Assembly (NCBI GenBank): GCA_024235655.1
Contig: JACKLY010000004.1
Span: 124,001 to 188,000, forward strand
DNA length: 64,000 nucleotides
DNA from: Zoogloeaceae bacterium
Lineage (GTDB): Bacteria > Pseudomonadota > Gammaproteobacteria > Burkholderiales > Rhodocyclaceae
Direction of reading: 5' to 3'
The translations under genes and the position numbers were made by a program. Each line of letters opens with the position of its first letter. Positions within the stretch are counted from its first letter, which is position 1. Below are positions 31,565 through 40,336 of this stretch, one piece after another. Under the pieces are notes generated by a model. That model saw only the letters and a list, made by a program, of their open reading frames with translations. It was not told the origin of the DNA and made no database searches.

Positions 31565-32891
31565 CAAGCAACGACGTACTCCCTTCCGGTCGCCACAAGC
31601 GTCCGCAACTTCCGTTGTCGAAACGGAAACCATCGGCGAGCAGGGTGACGTTGGTGAACACCGACCGGCACGAGGTAAACCGGCCGCCAACGTGCCGGGA
31701 GGGCGTCGCGGGCGTACGGGCGCCGTGGCCCAGGTCAAGCAGGAGCGTCTGCACAAGGCTTTGGCGCAGTCCGGCATTGGTTCGCGCCGGGACATGGAAG
31801 AGATGATTGTTGCCGGACGCATCAGCGTCAACGGCCTGCCTGCCCATGTCGGGCAACTGGTCGGCCCTTCCGACCGGATCAAGGTAAACGGCAAGCTTGT
31901 TCACGTGAAATTTTCCAATCGTCTGCCGCGGGTTGTCATCTATCACAAGCCCGAGGGCGAGATTGTGACGCGGGATGATCCAGAAGGCCGTGAAACCGTA
32001 TTCAATGCCCTGCCACGCATGAACGGTGGCCGCTGGATTGCTGTCGGGCGTCTCGATTTCAATACCAGCGGATTGTTGTTGTTTACCTCTTCCGGTGAGC
32101 TGGCCAACCGATTGATGCACCCCCGTTATGAGTTGGTGCGTGAATATGCGGTGCGTGTGCTTGGCGACATTACCGAGGAAAAACTGGATCAGTTGCGTGA
32201 AGGTGTCGAACTGGAAGACGGGCCGGCGCATTTTGAATCGATCGAGGATGGCGGCGGTCAAGGAGCCAATCACTGGTACCGGGTCACTCTCTGCGAGGGA
32301 AGAAACCGCGAAGTACGCCGAATGTTCGAGGCGGTAGGTACGACGGTCAGCCGCCTGATCCGTGTTCGCTATGGGCCGTTTCTTTTGCCCCCGTATCTGA
32401 AGCGCGGCAAGACCCGTGAGCTTGAAGACAATGAAGTCGAAGCACTGATGCGTCAGGTGGGATTGGAGCAGGGGCAGGGCGGCCGGGGGGGCAGTCACGG
32501 CAAGGGAAGCGGGCGGGGCCGGGTTCGCGGCGAGGTTGATGGTAACCGGATGCCTGCTCACTCAACCCCTCAGGTTGAGCGGGAAATCGATGGCAATCGC
32601 GCGCCACGCGCCAATGAGGGAAGAGATGGCAGGCCGCGTAGCGGCGGTGGGGCTCGCGGTAAGGGGGCGCCTCATCATGAAACAAGGGGGCGTTCCGAAG
32701 GTGGGCGCGGCCAGCGTGGCCGGGCAAGCAGTGAAACCTCTGTTTCTGCTGAAATTGATGGCAACCAAACCCCACGCAGGGAGCGTAACCGCCAGGATAA
32801 ACGCCCCCAAACGGACCGAACAGGTGGTGGCGTCCGCCAGGAGGCAGGTGTTGCGCCACCCAGAGGCAAGGGGCGCCAGCGTACGCGCTGA
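31557..32891 (+). CDS. rluB: 23S rRNA pseudouridine synthase RluB with long disordered tail
   Basis: 444 aa. S4 domain at about residues 60-120 (LHKALAQSGIGSRRDMEEMI), then the RsuA/RluB catalytic domain with Asp in VGRLDFNTSGLLL. The core ends near 300; the last 140 residues are Gly/Arg/Lys/Pro-rich. This tail contains three spaced copies of E(V/I)DGN(R/Q)xP (about residues 326, 343 and 399). Basic Gly-rich tails are common in betaproteobacterial RluB. The start ATG is inside the end of scpB. Confidence 0.95.
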   Translation: MANKQRRTPFRSPQASATSVVETETIGEQGDVGEHRPARGKPAANVPGGRRGRTGAVAQVKQERLHKALAQSGIGSRRDMEEMIVAGRISVNGLPAHVGQLVGPSDRIKVNGKLVHVKFSNRLPRVVIYHKPEGEIVTRDDPEGRETVFNALPRMNGGRWIAVGRLDFNTSGLLLFTSSGELANRLMHPRYELVREYAVRVLGDITEEKLDQLREGVELEDGPAHFESIEDGGGQGANHWYRVTLCEGRNREVRRMFEAVGTTVSRLIRVRYGPFLLPPYLKRGKTRELEDNEVEALMRQVGLEQGQGGRGGSHGKGSGRGRVRGEVDGNRMPAHSTPQVEREIDGNRAPRANEGRDGRPRSGGGARGKGAPHHETRGRSEGGRGQRGRASSETSVSAEIDGNQTPRRERNRQDKRPQTDRTGGGVRQEAGVAPPRGKGRQRTR

Positions 32892-32974
32892 TTATCCCTG
32901 AAGAAGAGCAGCCGCTTGCAGGGCCGGGGCACTGGTTTTATTGCCAGAAACCGGCTTTTGCCTTTATAATCTAT

Positions 32975-33010
32975 AGGTTTCGAGAACCCGCTGCTTTTGC
33001 GGGGTTTTTT
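32975..33010 (+). promoter_or_regulatory. rimP operon promoter region with promoter-proximal hairpin
   Basis: A consensus TATAAT (32975-32980) lies upstream of AACCCGC-N7-GCGGGGTT (about 32985-33006) and a T7 run. GGTT at 32986-32989 could pair with the AACC of the stem, so two structures exclude each other. It may be an attenuator for rimP-nusA, or just the rluB terminator; no consensus -35 was found. Confidence 0.45.
32985..33010 (+). terminator. Rho-independent terminator after rluB
   Basis: AACCC(GC) stem with a TGCTTTT loop, one bulge on the 3' side, and a run of seven T. It lies between rluB and rimP. See the promoter note for the alternative reading. Confidence 0.6.
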
Positions 33011-33045
33011 TGATGGGCATTGCGCCCATTTTTTATTTGTATTGC

Positions 33046-33486
33046 ATGAATCTTCAAGAATTTATAGAAAAGACGGTTGAGGGTCTGGGCTACGAGTTGG
33101 TCGATCTGGAAATGAGTCCGCGCGGCCGTGTGCTTCGTCTGTTCATTGACAGGCTCGACAAGGCGCGTGGCATCGACATCGATGACTGCGTTGCTGTCAG
33201 CAACCACCTGACTCGGGTGTTGACTGTCGAGAACATCGATTACGACCGGCTTGAGGTATCGTCGCCGGGACTGGATCGTCCGCTCAAGAAAGTGGCTGAT
33301 TTTGAGCGCTTTGCCGGCTCGGAAATTCATCTCAAGCTGCGTATTCCGTTCAACGGCCGTCGTAATTTCAATGGTCTCCTGCAAGGTGTGCAGGATGGCA
33401 AGGTACGCCTCATGCTCGATTCGGGCGAGGCAGAATTGGAACTGGGCAACATCGAGCGTGCCCGGCTAGTCCCCAAGTTCGATTGA
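33046..33486 (+). CDS. rimP: Ribosome maturation factor RimP
   Basis: 146-aa 30S assembly factor. VEGLGYELVDLEMSPRG at the start and SSPGLDRPL in the middle are signature blocks. I begin at ATG 33046 (MNLQEF); an upstream ATG at 33010 lies within the leader hairpin region. First gene of the rimP-nusA-infB-rbfA-truB operon. Confidence 0.96.
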   Translation: MNLQEFIEKTVEGLGYELVDLEMSPRGRVLRLFIDRLDKARGIDIDDCVAVSNHLTRVLTVENIDYDRLEVSSPGLDRPLKKVADFERFAGSEIHLKLRIPFNGRRNFNGLLQGVQDGKVRLMLDSGEAELELGNIERARLVPKFD

Positions 33487-33512
33487 GCTTGGCTACAGGA
33501 GGTTAGGAAAGA

Positions 33513-34985
33513 ATGAGCCGCGAAATTCTGTTGCTGGTCGATGCGCTGGCGCGAGAAAAGAACGTTTCCAAGGATATCGTCTTTGGTGCACTGGAACTGG
33601 CGCTGGCTTCTGCGACCAAGAAGCGCATCCATGACGAGGCCGATGTTCGTGTAGCCATTGATCGCGAAACGGGCGAGTTTGAAAGCTTCCGCCGCTGGGA
33701 AGTGCTTGCCGATGACGACTTCGAGAATGAGCACCTGCAGGTGCCGATTTCGGCTGCGCTGGTCGAAGACCCCGAGTTTCAGGTGGGTGATTTCATCGAG
33801 GAACCGCTGGAGCCGATCGATTTCGGTCGTATTGGTGCGCAAGCGGCGAAACAGGTGATTCTGCAGAAGATTCGCGATGCCGAGCGCGAGCAGATACTCA
33901 ATGATTTCCTTGAGCGCAAGGAGTTCATTGTCTCCGGCGCGATCAAGCGCATGGAGCGTGGCAATGCGATCCTTGAATCAGGCAAGGTTGAGGCGGTTCT
34001 GCCTCGCGACCAGATGATTCCCAAGGAAAACCTGCGGGTTGGTGATCGTATCAAGGCCTACCTGCTGAAAATTGATCGCCAGGCACGTGGTCCACAACTG
34101 ATTCTGTCGCGTACCGCACCGGAATTCATTTCCAAGCTGTTCGAGCTTGAAGTGCCGGAGATCGATGACGGCCTGATGGAAATCAAGGCAGCGGCCCGGG
34201 ATGCCGGCATGCGCGCCAAGATTGCGGTCAAATCGAATGACCCGCGGATTGACCCGATCGGCACCTGTGTCGGTCTGCGTGGCTCGCGGGTGCAGGCCGT
34301 CACCAATGAACTCGCCGGTGAGCGCGTCGATATCGTTCTCTGGTCGGATGACCCGGCCCAGTTTGTCGTTGGTGCATTGGCCCCGGCCGAGGTTTCTTCC
34401 ATTGTTGTGGATGAAGAAAAGCACAGCATGGATGTGGTGGTTGATGAAGACAACCTGGCTATCGCCATCGGTCGTGGCGGCCAGAACGTCCGCCTTGCAT
34501 CGGAACTGACGGGCTGGACGATCAACCTGATGACCGAAGAAGAGTCGCTGACCAAGTCGGATGCAGAGACAGCAGCGATTCGAGTGCTCTTCATGGAGAA
34601 ACTGGACGTTGATGAGGAAGTGGCCAATATCCTGATCGAGGAAGGTTTTTCCGGACTTGAAGAGATTGCCTATGTGCCGTTGCACGAAATGCTGGAAATC
34701 GAGGCTTTTGATGAAGCCACTGTCCAGGAACTTCGCGAACGTGCGCGCAATGTGTTGTTGACTGAAGCGATTGCTACCGAAGAACAACTCGATGGTGTCG
34801 AAGAAGTGTTGATCAGCCTTGACGGAATGGACAAGGCACTGGCAGCAAAATTGGCCAGCGCGGGTATCAAGACCCGCGATGATCTCGCCGATCTGGCAGT
34901 TGATGAACTGACCGAAATGACCGGCATCGATGCCGACCGAGCAACACAGCTGATCACCAACGCGCGCGCGCACTGGTTCGAGTAA
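33513..34985 (+). CDS. nusA: Transcription elongation/termination factor NusA
   Basis: 490 aa. N-terminal RNAP-binding domain (REILLLVDALAREKNV), S1 domain near 135-200, two KH domains (about 200-345, with GRGGQNVRLA), then two acidic AR repeats at about 365-490 (VATEEQLDGVEEVL and the ending TQLITNARAHWF). The double C-terminal repeat is the beta/gamma form. It lies 26 bases after rimP, with AGGAGG upstream. Confidence 0.98.
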   Translation: MSREILLLVDALAREKNVSKDIVFGALELALASATKKRIHDEADVRVAIDRETGEFESFRRWEVLADDDFENEHLQVPISAALVEDPEFQVGDFIEEPLEPIDFGRIGAQAAKQVILQKIRDAEREQILNDFLERKEFIVSGAIKRMERGNAILESGKVEAVLPRDQMIPKENLRVGDRIKAYLLKIDRQARGPQLILSRTAPEFISKLFELEVPEIDDGLMEIKAAARDAGMRAKIAVKSNDPRIDPIGTCVGLRGSRVQAVTNELAGERVDIVLWSDDPAQFVVGALAPAEVSSIVVDEEKHSMDVVVDEDNLAIAIGRGGQNVRLASELTGWTINLMTEEESLTKSDAETAAIRVLFMEKLDVDEEVANILIEEGFSGLEEIAYVPLHEMLEIEAFDEATVQELRERARNVLLTEAIATEEQLDGVEEVLISLDGMDKALAAKLASAGIKTRDDLADLAVDELTEMTGIDADRATQLITNARAHWFE

Positions 34986-35004
34986 GCAAGAGGGGGAAAA
35001 CCAT

Positions 35005-37776
35005 ATGGCGCAAACAAGTGTTGCCGAGTTTGCCGGGGAGTTGAAACTTCCTGCTGCAGCTTTGCTGGAGCAGTTGAAGAAGGCTGGAGTGGTGAAAGAC
35101 AGCGCCAAGGATTTGCTGTCGGAAACTGACAAGACCAAGCTGCTGGACTATCTGCGGGCCTCGCACGGTGATTCGCAGGCAAAGACCAAGATTACCCTGA
35201 CGCGAAAGCAGACCAGCGAGATTCGTGCACACGACTCGTCGGGTAAAACCCGCACAGTCCAGGTGGAAGTGCGCAAGAAGCGCGTGCTCGTCAAGCGTGA
35301 CCCGGCCGAACTGGCTGCTGAGCACGCTGCCGAAACAGCTGTTCCGCCCGTTGTTGAAGCCAAACCGGTTGAGCCTGAGATAGCGCCTGTTCCCGTGCCT
35401 GAGCCAGTCGTTCCGGCGCCTGTGGTTGAGACACCTGCCCCTCCGGTTGAAGTCCCGGTTGAGGAGGTGCAAGCTGTCGAGCCGGAGCCGGAACCGGAAG
35501 TGCCGGCGCCGGTTGTGGTTGAGGCTGAAAAACCTGCCAAGCCGACGAAAAAATCTGCCAAGGCAACCAAGCCCTCGCTTGCTGCCGTCATTGGTGAAGA
35601 CCAGGTGCGCCAGCGGGAAGAAGAGGCCCGGCGCCAGTCCAAGCTGGCTGAGTTGCAGGCAGCGGAGTATCGCGAAAAACAGGCTCGTGAGATTGAGCTT
35701 GTTCGTCTGCGGCAGGAAGCTGAGGAAAAAGCCATCGCTGCGAAGGCCGCTGAAGCCGCCAAGGCAGCCGCCGCTCAAAGCGCTGCCGACAAGCCGGCAG
35801 AAGACCGTACCCTGCATCGCCCGGCCAAGCCGGAGGGTGCCAAGGGCAAGGATGCCAAAAAGGACGACAAGAAGTCTGGCTGGAATGACAATTCCAAAAA
35901 ACGCGGTATCAAGACGCGTGGTGGCGATGCCGGTAGTGGCTGGCGTGACGGCAAGCATGGCAACAAGCATGGCAAGCGTGATGATGACCAGCATGCTTTC
36001 CAGGCGCCGACGGAACCAATCGTTCGCGAAGTGCATGTGCCGGAAACCATTTCCGTTGCTGAACTGGCCCACAAGATGGCAGTCAAGGCCACCGAGGTAA
36101 TCAAGGCGCTGATGAAGATGGGCTCCATGGTGACGATCAACCAGGTGCTTGACCAGGAAACAGCGATGATTCTGGTCGAGGAAATGGGGCATCAGGCCGT
36201 TGCCGCAAAGCTGGATGATCCCGATGCCTTCCTCGTTGATACCGGTGAGCATAAGGATTATGTGCTTGAGCCGAGGGCACCAGTGGTTACGGTCATGGGT
36301 CACGTTGACCACGGCAAGACCTCGCTGCTGGATCATATCCGCCGCAGCCGCGTGGCTTCAGGCGAAGCTGGTGGGATTACCCAGCACATTGGCGCCTATC
36401 ACGTTGAAACCGAACGTGGCATGGTGACCTTCCTCGATACGCCGGGTCACGAAGCGTTTACCGCGATGCGTGCGCGTGGTGCCAAGGCGACCGATATTGT
36501 GATTCTGGTTGTGGCCGCTGATGATGGTGTAATGCCACAGACCAAGGAAGCGATTCACCACGCCAAGGCTGCAGGCGTTCCGATTGTTGTTGCCGTCAAC
36601 AAGATCGACAAGCCGGAAGCCAATCCGGAGCGCGTCAAACAGGAATTGGTTTCGGAAGAAGTCGTGCCGGAAGAGTACGGTGGCGATTCGCCTTTCGTTC
36701 CCGTATCGGCAAAGACCGGGGTTGGCATAGACGAACTTCTGGAGCAGGTATTGCTGCAGGCTGAAGTGCTTGAGCTGAAGGCCGCCAAGGATTCTCCGGC
36801 AACCGGCCTGATCATTGAGGCTCGTCTCGACAAGGGACGCGGCCCGGTTGCAACGATGCTGGTTCAATCCGGCACCTTGCGCCAGGGCGATATGGTGCTG
36901 GCCGGCCAGGTGTTCGGCAAGGTTCGTGCAATGCTGGATGAGAACGGAAAGCCGATCAAGGAAGCGGGCCCGTCCATTCCGGTTGAAATTCAGGGCTTGT
37001 CCGATGTTCCTGCGGCCGGTGAAGATGCCGTCGTACTCAGTGACGAAAAGAAGGCGCGAGAGATTGCACTTTTCCGTCAGGGCAAGTTCCGCGATGTGAA
37101 ACTGGCCAAGCAGCAGGCAGCCAAGCTTGAAAACATCCTCGACCAGATGGGTGAAGGCGAAGTCAAGACGCTGCCGCTGATCATCAAGGCCGATGTGCAG
37201 GGTTCGCAGGAAGCACTTGTGCAGTCCCTGCAGAAACTGTCCACCAGTGAAGTCAAGGTGAATGTCATTCATGGTGCGGTTGGCGGCATTACCGAATCGG
37301 ACATCAACCTTGCCCAGGCCTCGAAAGCCGTGGTCATCGGTTTCAATACCCGTGCCGATGCCGGTGCACGCCGTGCAGCCGAGAGTTTTGGTGTCGACAT
37401 CCGTTACTACAACATCATTTATGACGCAGTGGATGATGTGAAATCTGCACTTTCCGGCATGCTGTCGCCTGAGAAGCGTGAAGAAATCACGGGTACTGTT
37501 GAAATTCGCCAGGTCTTCCGTGCCTCGAAGATCGGCACGATCGCCGGCTGCTACGTGCTCGATGGCATCGTCAAGCGCAATTCGCGGGCACGCTTGCTGC
37601 GCGGCAACGTGGTTCGCTGGGACGGAGAACTGGAATCGCTCAAGCGTTTCAAGGACGACGTCAAGGAAGTCAAGTTCGGTTTCGAGTGCGGCCTGTCGCT
37701 GAAGAACTTCAATGATATTGAAGAAGGTGATCAACTCGAGATCTATGAGATCACGGAAGTTGCCAGGACACTGTAA
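35005..37776 (+). CDS. infB: Translation initiation factor IF-2
   Basis: 923-aa GTPase that positions initiator tRNA. N-terminal IF-2N module (residues 1-60), then a long Pro/Glu/Val- and Lys/Ala-rich linker (about 80-330), a second IF-2N module around 340-395, and the G domain from about residue 424 with GHVDHGKTSLLD, DTPGHEAF and NKIDKPEA. C-terminal domains finish with SLKNFNDIEEGDQLE. The low-complexity linker is normal for the family but long here. Confidence 0.98.
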   Translation: MAQTSVAEFAGELKLPAAALLEQLKKAGVVKDSAKDLLSETDKTKLLDYLRASHGDSQAKTKITLTRKQTSEIRAHDSSGKTRTVQVEVRKKRVLVKRDPAELAAEHAAETAVPPVVEAKPVEPEIAPVPVPEPVVPAPVVETPAPPVEVPVEEVQAVEPEPEPEVPAPVVVEAEKPAKPTKKSAKATKPSLAAVIGEDQVRQREEEARRQSKLAELQAAEYREKQAREIELVRLRQEAEEKAIAAKAAEAAKAAAAQSAADKPAEDRTLHRPAKPEGAKGKDAKKDDKKSGWNDNSKKRGIKTRGGDAGSGWRDGKHGNKHGKRDDDQHAFQAPTEPIVREVHVPETISVAELAHKMAVKATEVIKALMKMGSMVTINQVLDQETAMILVEEMGHQAVAAKLDDPDAFLVDTGEHKDYVLEPRAPVVTVMGHVDHGKTSLLDHIRRSRVASGEAGGITQHIGAYHVETERGMVTFLDTPGHEAFTAMRARGAKATDIVILVVAADDGVMPQTKEAIHHAKAAGVPIVVAVNKIDKPEANPERVKQELVSEEVVPEEYGGDSPFVPVSAKTGVGIDELLEQVLLQAEVLELKAAKDSPATGLIIEARLDKGRGPVATMLVQSGTLRQGDMVLAGQVFGKVRAMLDENGKPIKEAGPSIPVEIQGLSDVPAAGEDAVVLSDEKKAREIALFRQGKFRDVKLAKQQAAKLENILDQMGEGEVKTLPLIIKADVQGSQEALVQSLQKLSTSEVKVNVIHGAVGGITESDINLAQASKAVVIGFNTRADAGARRAAESFGVDIRYYNIIYDAVDDVKSALSGMLSPEKREEITGTVEIRQVFRASKIGTIAGCYVLDGIVKRNSRARLLRGNVVRWDGELESLKRFKDDVKEVKFGFECGLSLKNFNDIEEGDQLEIYEITEVARTL

Positions 37777-37779
37777 AAC

Positions 37780-38154
37780 GTGAATAACAAGGGCTTTTCG
37801 CGCAAGGATCGGGTCAACGAGCAAATTCGCAGAGAAATTGCAGAGTTGATCCGTGGCGAAGTTAAAGATCCTCGGGTTGGCATGGTCAGCATTACCGAAG
37901 TTCAGATCACGCCAGACTATGCGCATGCACGTGTCTATTTCAGCACACTGGAAGGTGGGGAAAAGGTTGCGGAAACCATGGAAGGCTTGAAAAAAGCGTC
38001 CGGTTTTCTGCGCCGCGAACTTGGCCGCCGCGTTCGTATCCATACCACGCCTGAATTGCACTTCATACATGATGTTTCTCTGGAGCGCGGCGCGGACTTG
38101 TCGAAGCTGATTGACGAAGCCAATCGCCTGTCCGATAGCACACCAGAAGAATGA
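37780..38154 (+). CDS. rbfA: 30S ribosome-binding factor RbfA
   Basis: 124-aa KH-fold protein that assists 16S maturation. Blocks are VNEQIRREIAELIRGEVKDPR and HTTPELHFIHD. GTG start directly after infB; stop overlaps truB by four bases. Confidence 0.97.
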   Translation: MNNKGFSRKDRVNEQIRREIAELIRGEVKDPRVGMVSITEVQITPDYAHARVYFSTLEGGEKVAETMEGLKKASGFLRRELGRRVRIHTTPELHFIHDVSLERGADLSKLIDEANRLSDSTPEE

Positions 38155-39071
38155 ATCAACCTGTCCGGCGCCGTTGGCAGCGTGTAGACGGTGTGCTGCT
38201 TCTCGACAAGCCCCCTGGAATGAGTTCAAACGACGCGCTGCAAAAGGCGCGTCGTTTGTTTTCGGCTGAAAAAGCCGGACATACAGGAACACTGGATCCC
38301 ATGGCGACGGGTTTGCTCCCACTTTGCTTTGGCGAAGCCACCAAGTTTTCTGCGGATCTTCTGGGCGCGGATAAAACCTATGAGGCCGAGTTGCGTTTCG
38401 GCATGACTACCCGTACCGGCGACGCCGAAGGCGAGGTGCTGAGCGAATCCCCGGTCACATTTGACGAAGCTGCGCTGCGAGCGGTTCTTCCTCAATTCAT
38501 GGGCAAGCAGTTGCAGGTCCCCCCGATGTATTCAGCGCTCAAGCGTGATGGAAAACCGTTATACGAACTGGCCAGGCAAGGCATAGAAGTTGAGCGGGAA
38601 GCGCGTGAGATCACCATTCATCGCCTGGAATTACTCGAGTTTTCCGGTCTGAAGGCAAGGCTTCTCGTGCGATGCAGCAAGGGAACCTATATCCGGACAC
38701 TGGCGGAAGATATCGGCAAGTCGCTTGGATGTGGCGCCCACCTGACCGCACTCCGGCGTACCGAAGTGGCTGATCTGGTATTGCCCCGTGCACTGTCGCT
38801 GGAAGAAATTGCCGCGTGCGACGAAAGCCAGCGTGCCTCACTGTTGCAGCCCGTGGACAGTCTGTTGCAGGGGTTGCCGCGGGTCGATCTTGATGAACCG
38901 TCTGCCCGGCGTTTCAGTTGTGGCAACCCGGTTGCTTGTGACAGGAATGGCTTGTGCCGGGTGTATGCAGAAGATTCACTGCTTGGACTCGGTCTGGCTG
39001 ATGAAAGCGGCTTGCTGCACCCGAAAAGACTGGTCAAGCAAGCCGGTGACGATAGATGTCAGCCTGATTGA
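38151..39071 (+). CDS. truB: tRNA pseudouridine55 synthase
   Basis: 306-aa enzyme. Catalytic Asp is in HTGTLDPMATGLLPLC, and the family block GGTYIRTLAEDIG appears as KGTYIRTLAEDIG. Final gene of the operon; it converges on the SEC-C gene with an 8-base gap and no separate terminator. Confidence 0.97.
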   Translation: MNQPVRRRWQRVDGVLLLDKPPGMSSNDALQKARRLFSAEKAGHTGTLDPMATGLLPLCFGEATKFSADLLGADKTYEAELRFGMTTRTGDAEGEVLSESPVTFDEAALRAVLPQFMGKQLQVPPMYSALKRDGKPLYELARQGIEVEREAREITIHRLELLEFSGLKARLLVRCSKGTYIRTLAEDIGKSLGCGAHLTALRRTEVADLVLPRALSLEEIAACDESQRASLLQPVDSLLQGLPRVDLDEPSARRFSCGNPVACDRNGLCRVYAEDSLLGLGLADESGLLHPKRLVKQAGDDRCQPD

Positions 39072-39079
39072 GCTCAGAC

Positions 39080-39772
39080 TCAGCTTTCCTTGCCGCAGCA
39101 CTGCTTGAATTTCTTGCCGCTGCCACAGGGGCAGGCATCGTTTCTACCGACCTTGCCGCCGTTGTGACGGAAAGTGCCGCTGCCACGCTTTGCTTGCCAG
39201 AACAAATAGATTTCTGAAACGGCGCGGGCAAGGTCTTCCTCCGCCTGGCGGTTGAGTGCCTCCAGGTCCTTGCCTTCCGGCCATTCCTCGCCGTGTTCCC
39301 GAGCTGCTGCTTCGGCCTCGCCCGTCAGTACCATCAGCGGGAAAAGGCGTTCATCAAGCCACTCGACCTCTTCCTCATCGGTCAATTCGTCAAACCAGTC
39401 CTCAGTGGCCGTATCAACTCCGTGCAGGTAGGCCAGACACCAGGGTTCGTAATCACTCGGTGAATCATCTTCCTCATTCTTGGGGTAGAGGTAGAGCGTC
39501 ATGGGCTCCTCGTCGGCTAGCTGGATACGAATATCCTCAACCAGAGAACGCAGGATGGCAGCCGCCTCCTGACCTGCTTCGCTGGCGACGCCGGTCTCGC
39601 TACCAAGAATTTCCAGCAGGCACTCTGCCTCACTGATCGGTTCTGGGCCGGCAAGTGCGGCACAGAGATAACCCTGCACCTCGTCAAGACGCATGGCTTC
39701 GTCAAATGACGGATCGTCGAGCAATGATTCAAGGCGGTCGAGCTGGTCATCTGAAATTACGTTCTTGCGCAT
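39080..39772 (-). CDS. UPF0149/YecA family protein with SEC-C zinc motif
   Basis: 230 aa. N-terminal YgfB/YecA-like helical domain (residues 5-180) and a C-terminal SEC-C motif CPCGSGKKFKQCCG, the zinc-binding module seen in SecA and found in YecA-type proteins. E. coli YecA binds ribosomes; a similar cytosolic role may apply. Starts four bases after the end of queF, so likely co-transcribed. Confidence 0.9.
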   Translation of the reverse strand: MRKNVISDDQLDRLESLLDDPSFDEAMRLDEVQGYLCAALAGPEPISEAECLLEILGSETGVASEAGQEAAAILRSLVEDIRIQLADEEPMTLYLYPKNEEDDSPSDYEPWCLAYLHGVDTATEDWFDELTDEEEVEWLDERLFPLMVLTGEAEAAAREHGEEWPEGKDLEALNRQAEEDLARAVSEIYLFWQAKRGSGTFRHNGGKVGRNDACPCGSGKKFKQCCGKES

Positions 39773-39775
39773 GGC

Positions 39776-40195
39776 TTAACCTCGTGTATTTGATTGGGTG
39801 TCGAACTGCATCAGATCAACTTTCGGAGGTGGCGTCCATCCTTTTTTACGATGTTCGGCGACGACATTGGTGAAAATGCCGCCACGTACATAAAACTTGG
39901 CCGTAAGACGCATGAAGCGCGGCTTGGTCGCCTTCACCAGATCATCAAGAATCCGGTTGGTCACATCTTCATGGAAGCAGCCTTCGTCCCTGAATGACCA
40001 CATGTAAAGCTTGAGGCTTTTCAATTCGATGCAGAGTTTTTCGGGTATGTAGTCGAGAATCAGGGTAGCGAAATCCGGTTGCCCGGTTTTCGGGCACAGG
40101 CAGGTAAATTCAGGGATTTCCATGTGAATGTGAAAATCCCGGCCGGATGCCGGATTGGGAAAGGTTTCGAGTGTTTTTGCGGGCAGGCTGGGCAT
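39776..40195 (-). CDS. queF: NADPH-dependent 7-cyano-7-deazaguanine reductase, short form
   Basis: 139-aa type I QueF that makes preQ1 in queuosine synthesis. The catalytic Cys is in FTCLCPKTGQPDFA, and the NADPH motif is E-L-K-S-L-K-L-Y. Start ATG at 40195; upstream frame has no family residues. Divergent from smc. Confidence 0.96.
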   Translation of the reverse strand: MPSLPAKTLETFPNPASGRDFHIHMEIPEFTCLCPKTGQPDFATLILDYIPEKLCIELKSLKLYMWSFRDEGCFHEDVTNRILDDLVKATKPRFMRLTAKFYVRGGIFTNVVAEHRKKGWTPPPKVDLMQFDTQSNTRG

Positions 40196-40336
40196 GCGGG
40201 GCGTCCGTGAAAATGATGCAAAAATGATATTATAGCTGTCGATTCTGGGCTCCGTTCCCATTTGCCCGGCCAGTGCGCCGGGTTTATGCCACTGAGGTTC
40301 AGGGCGCCTGACACAAGTACAAGCAGACAAACAAAC

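Noticed and set aside
32985..33010. Candidate riboswitch in the rimP leader
   Set aside because: The structured part is too short for a known aptamer; it is better read as a terminator or attenuator.
36358..38322. 654-aa open frame antisense to infB, rbfA and truB
   Set aside because: Spans three conserved genes on the opposite strand and has no recognisable domain; a composition artefact.
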